Shown: positions 31,268 through 33,905 of the stretch, piece after piece | Numbering within the stretch: position 1 is the first letter of the stretch | Layout: every line of letters starts with the position of its first letter | Origin: an uncultured Bacteroidales bacterium | Lineage (GTDB): Bacteria > Bacteroidota > Bacteroidia > Bacteroidales > UBA932 | DNA length: 33,905 nucleotides | Assembly (NCBI GenBank): GCA_900320795.1 | Contig: ONTQ01000026.1 | Location: 7,743-41,647 of the forward strand | Direction: 5' to 3' | Made by a program: the position numbers and the translations under genes | Notes under the pieces: model-generated | Databases searched by the model: none | What the model saw: the letters and a program-made list of their open reading frames with translations, nothing else | What the model was told of the DNA's origin: nothing

Positions 31268-32142
31268 TGTCCACCTGGCAAATCATACTCCTCTGCGTAG
31301 CCGTCGCAATCGTTGCGGCGCTGATTGCCTCGCTCAGGACCCGTCAGAAAGACATTAAGAAAGTGGCCTACATGATGGATGCACTGGAGGACGGCGAGCT
31401 CAACTTCCGCTTTCGGGACAGCAACAGATTCAACCGCACGCTCAACCGCATCCGCACCATTTTCGAAAAGCAGCGCCAGGCGCACGAGCAGGACTCCTGG
31501 ACCAAACTCATCCGGGTGCTCACCCACGAAATCATGAATACCGTGTCGCCCATCTCCTCCCTCAGCGACGCCCTGGCTGCTTCGGTGGACGAAAACGGCC
31601 ACAGCCCGCTGGACATCAAGGCCGGGCTGGGGACCATCTCCGAATCCTCCCGGAACCTCATCAAATTCGTGGAAACCTACCGCGAACTTTCCGGCGTGGC
31701 CCGTCCGGTGAAAAAAGCCATCGAACTGCAAGAGTTGATGGACAAGGTCATCGGCCTGGAAAGCGAGGCCCTGGCAGCGCGCGGGGTGAGTTGCCGCTAT
31801 CGGCCCGAAGAGCCCGACCTCATGATTTTTGCCGATGAGGGCCAAATCTCGCAAATCTTCATCAACCTCATCAAAAACGCCCTCCAGGCCGATGCAAGGC
31901 ATATTTCCATCACCGCCGCGCTCAACAAGGACGACGAAACGGTCATTCGCATCGCCAACGACGGCGACCCTATTCCGCCTGCTGCCCAGGAACAAATCTT
32001 CATCCCTTTCTACACCACCAAGAAGGAAGGCTCCGGTATCGGCCTGTCCCTGTCCCGCCAAATCATGCGCAACCATAACGGCAGCATCGAACTGATTCGC
32101 AGCGACACCTCCCAGACCCTCTTCGAACTCCGTTTCCGCTAA
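31267..32142 (+). CDS. histidine kinase partner of the sigma54-type regulator
   Basis: A short kinase of 291 residues. One N-terminal membrane helix (about 5-23), a HAMP-like short stretch (about 36-70), the phosphoacceptor helix with H87 (LTHEIMNTVSPI), and a HATPase domain with N box NLIKNALQA, G1 NDGDPI, F FIPFYTTK and G2 GSGIGLSLSR. There is no periplasmic sensor domain: the helix is followed at once by cytoplasmic sequence. It may thus sense the membrane itself or interact with the efflux proteins. Translationally coupled to the regulator (1-bp overlap). Only the C-terminal ATPase and the H box are beyond doubt. Confidence 0.9.
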   Translation: MSTWQIILLCVAVAIVAALIASLRTRQKDIKKVAYMMDALEDGELNFRFRDSNRFNRTLNRIRTIFEKQRQAHEQDSWTKLIRVLTHEIMNTVSPISSLSDALAASVDENGHSPLDIKAGLGTISESSRNLIKFVETYRELSGVARPVKKAIELQELMDKVIGLESEALAARGVSCRYRPEEPDLMIFADEGQISQIFINLIKNALQADARHISITAALNKDDETVIRIANDGDPIPPAAQEQIFIPFYTTKKEGSGIGLSLSRQIMRNHNGSIELIRSDTSQTLFELRFR

Positions 32143-32207
32143 GCCGCCCACTGCGTTCGCTGCCCTGCCAGTCCGCTCGCCTCGTCTCGCTGCTTCGCTA
32201 TCTTGCC

Positions 32208-32319
32208 TGCAAAAGGTCTGTTTTTTAGCCGCATACCTTTTGCACCATTTCTGTGTCCTACCGCCGTCCACGCCATTTTCCCCGCAAAAGGTCCCCCACC
32301 CAAAAGCACACCTTTTGCG
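32208..32319. repeat. two like palindromic repeats with AAAAGGT stems
   Basis: TGCAAAAGGT (32208-32217) pairs with ACCTTTTGCA (32235-32244); CGCAAAAGGT (32283-32292) pairs with ACCTTTTGCG (32310-32319). The two hairpins start 75 bp apart and differ only at the outer base pair. They lie in the 395-bp gap between the kinase and the TolC-like gene. Confidence 0.75.
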
Positions 32320-32406
32320 CCACGGTCCCGCACCTGGTCCTGAGTCTATCTAAATCCGGATAAGACCCGTTGGCAGCCTCATCGGCCGGAAATGACTGTA
32401 AAGAAA

Positions 32407-32434
32407 GTGTAAAGTGTATTGTAAAACTTTACAC
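32407..32434 (+). promoter_or_regulatory. candidate upstream activator site for the TolC-like gene
   Basis: Inverted repeat GTGTAAAG (32407-32414) and CTTTACAC (32427-32434), also containing GTGTAAAGTGTA as at 29717-29732 in reverse. It lies about 57 bases above the -24 box at 32492, the normal range for an NtrC-type activator. Confidence 0.65.
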
Positions 32435-32490
32435 TTTTTTGGGTGTGCGACAAAAACACAACACTCGTATAATCAGGTATTTAACAAGTT

Positions 32491-32506
32491 TGGCACGGGG
32501 CGTGCT
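32491..32506 (+). promoter_or_regulatory. sigma54 promoter of the TolC-like gene
   Basis: TGGCACGGGGCGTGCT fits TGGCACG-N4-TTGCW with one change (GTGCT). GG at 32492-32493 and GC at 32504-32505 are ten bases apart, as required. Confidence 0.75.
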
Positions 32507-32537
32507 GGGGAAGAAGGCGAATTAAACATAAATATTC

Positions 32538-33905
32538 ATGAAAAACCTTTTCATTATTAGTGTAGTTACAGCCCTGGCGCTTGCCGAGACGGTCAGCGCC
32601 AGCGGCCAAACTGCTTGTCATTCTGGAGCCTGCCCTGAGCTTGTCGAAGAACGCAGCGAAGAATCCATATTAAACCTGAAAGAATGCATGGCCTACGCCA
32701 TCTCCCATTCCACCAAGGTGCGTATCCAGCAAGCCGCCATCGGTGATGCGCAGATTGCCCGGCGCGACGCGGCGCTCACCCTGTTCACCCCGTCCATTAC
32801 CGCCCAGACCTATGCCTATTACAATTTTGGCCGAAGCATCGACCCGCAGACCAACACCTATTTCAATACCACGTCGTTCCACAACAACTACGGTGTATCG
32901 GCCGGTTATGAACTCTTTGACGGCTTCAAGGCGGTAAACAATTACAAGATTTCCAAGACCGGCCTGCTCATGGCCGATTCCCAGGAAAAGCAGGTGGAGG
33001 CCGATATCTGTCTCGCCGTCATGGAAGCCTATTATAACGTAGTGTATTACAAGCGTTTGGCCGATGTCTATGAGGAGCAGGTCTCCACGGCCGAACAAGC
33101 ACTCATCAAAGCCCGTCGGCAGGAAGAACTGGGCCAAAAGGGACATGCCGACGTCATCCAGATGGAGGCCGACCTTGCCGACCGCCGGTATGATCTGACA
33201 AACACCTACAATACGTATTGCGACCAGAAAATGACCCTTGCGGACCTGATGTTCTGGCCGATGGATGAGGAGCTGAACATCGACACTTCGATGCCGGTGT
33301 GGCAGGTGGAGCCGGTGGCCACGGAATCCGTGGTGGACTTCGCCCTGGAACATAATCCTGGTATCCAGATTGCCAGCTGGCAGGAGCTCAATGCGAAGCG
33401 CGAGCTGAGTACGGCCAAATGGTCGTTGCTCCCTACCGTGGGCCTGTATGCCGGCTGGAGCACCAGCTACTATACCTATCAGGGTTCCCAGACGGCCACG
33501 TTCCGTGACCAGTTCAAGAACAATGGCGGTGAGTATGTGGAGCTTTCATTGTCGATTCCTATCTGGAACCGCCTGAGCAAGCACTCTACGATTTCCCGGA
33601 AGCGGCACGCCTTGGAAAAGGCCACAGCCGAGCTGGACCAGAAGCGCCGGGATGTTGAAAGCGAGGTGCGCCGCGCCATCCAGGACCGCGACGGTGCCGC
33701 GACCGCTTACCAGCAGGCGCAGCGAAAGGCCGAAGTCCAGGCCGAGGCCTACATGCTGAACCTCAAGAAGTTGGAGCAGGGCCTCATCTCCCCGCTGGAG
33801 TTCCAAACGGCCAACAACAACTACCTCAAGGCCCAGGCCGATGAGATGAACAGCCTGTTCAAGTACCTCATCAAGCAGGCGGTGGTCCGCTACTACAATG
33901 GTGTT
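32538..33905 (+). CDS. TolC-family efflux protein (3' end outside window)
   Basis: An open frame of 456 codons without stop to the window end. An N-terminal signal peptide (MKNLFIISVVTALALAETVSA) is followed by a short odd stretch (about 27-43) and then typical outer-membrane efflux protein helices (LKECMAYAISHSTKVRIQQA, YGVSAGYELFDGFKAVNNYK, LIKARRQEELGQKGHADVIQ, NAKRELSTAKWSLLPTVGLY, LKKLEQGLISPLEFQTANNN). It most likely continues just beyond the window. In Bacteroidota such operons often go on with an adaptor and ABC subunits, not visible here. It has a sigma54 promoter and an activator site, so it is probably induced by the regulator-kinase pair upstream. Confidence 0.88.
   Translation, partial: MKNLFIISVVTALALAETVSASGQTACHSGACPELVEERSEESILNLKECMAYAISHSTKVRIQQAAIGDAQIARRDAALTLFTPSITAQTYAYYNFGRSIDPQTNTYFNTTSFHNNYGVSAGYELFDGFKAVNNYKISKTGLLMADSQEKQVEADICLAVMEAYYNVVYYKRLADVYEEQVSTAEQALIKARRQEELGQKGHADVIQMEADLADRRYDLTNTYNTYCDQKMTLADLMFWPMDEELNIDTSMPVWQVEPVATESVVDFALEHNPGIQIASWQELNAKRELSTAKWSLLPTVGLYAGWSTSYYTYQGSQTATFRDQFKNNGGEYVELSLSIPIWNRLSKHSTISRKRHALEKATAELDQKRRDVESEVRRAIQDRDGAATAYQQAQRKAEVQAEAYMLNLKKLEQGLISPLEFQTANNNYLKAQADEMNSLFKYLIKQAVVRYYNGV
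32617..32665. repeat. dispersed repeat inside the TolC-like coding sequence
   Basis: GTCATTCTGgAGC at the start and GAAGAATC at the end match the repeat at 2863-2888 (read on the other strand). Here it is longer (a CCTGCCCTGAGCTTGTCGAAG centre in two pieces). It codes for about 17 residues (CHSGACPELVEERSEES) just after the signal peptide. Confidence 0.6.

Overview
The window reads as a chromosomal segment of a GC-rich member of the Bacteroidales (phylum Bacteroidota). Three things point there: promoters of the Bacteroidota type (a -7 box TAnnTTTG, sometimes with TTTG about 20 bases upstream), many proteins of Bacteroidales-type families (DUF4857, DUF4876 with BACON domains, DUF6850, DUF4923, TonB of the Bacteroides type, a fused SecDF), and a one-gene PHP-type DnaE. 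A genus cannot be fixed from sequence alone. The window is almost fully coding and starts and ends inside genes.

Layout. (1) 1-1990: the end of glycyl-tRNA synthetase, a small membrane-anchored helix-turn-helix-like protein, and an energy transducer TonB with its own promoter and terminator. (2) 2144-10737: a candidate uptake system in two operons. The first holds an ABC ATPase, a membrane permease and a DUF4857 protein. The second holds a TonB-dependent receptor, a small lipoprotein, a DUF6850 outer-membrane barrel and a BACON/DUF4876 lipoprotein. Both promoters carry the 10-mer AAATGGGGAT at exactly the same distance (22 bases) from the -7 box, so they are probably co-regulated. (3) 10775-19407: a probable seven-gene operon with a degenerate ThiL-like protein, a DUF4923 protein, and a NHLM-type (RiPP/bacteriocin-type) exporter: HlyD-like adaptor, two ABC exporters, a TolC-like channel and a second lipoprotein adaptor. 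It ends at a strong terminator. (4) 19507-19771: no gene, but a long nested inverted repeat with a UUCG-capped core. (5) 19772-26514, minus strand: dnaE with a consensus promoter whose start site falls on the ATG, a 52-bp tandem hairpin repeat, and a secDF gene broken by a frameshift that coincides with a missing stretch of SecF.

(6) 26680-28887: a PD40/SPOR-like exported protein facing a YhhN-family lysoplasmalogenase. (7) 28932-29690: a tRNA-Ser(GCU) with an abnormal acceptor stem, followed at once by a 51-bp tandem repeat that is open on both strands, and a small orphan ORF. (8) 29717-33905: a sigma54-type response regulator and its histidine kinase, followed by a TolC-type efflux gene cut by the window end. 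Candidate sigma54 promoters lie upstream of the regulator and of the efflux gene, each with a GTGTAAA-type site about 55-60 bases further up, which suggests an autoregulated efflux circuit.

A theme of the window is that short dispersed palindromic repeats have entered or touch coding sequence: the linker of the response regulator, the N-terminus of the last TolC-like protein, and the junction between the ABC ATPase and permease genes. Functional proposals for regions 2, 3 and 8 are inference from gene families and layout. Family names were assigned by reading the proteins, without database searches.
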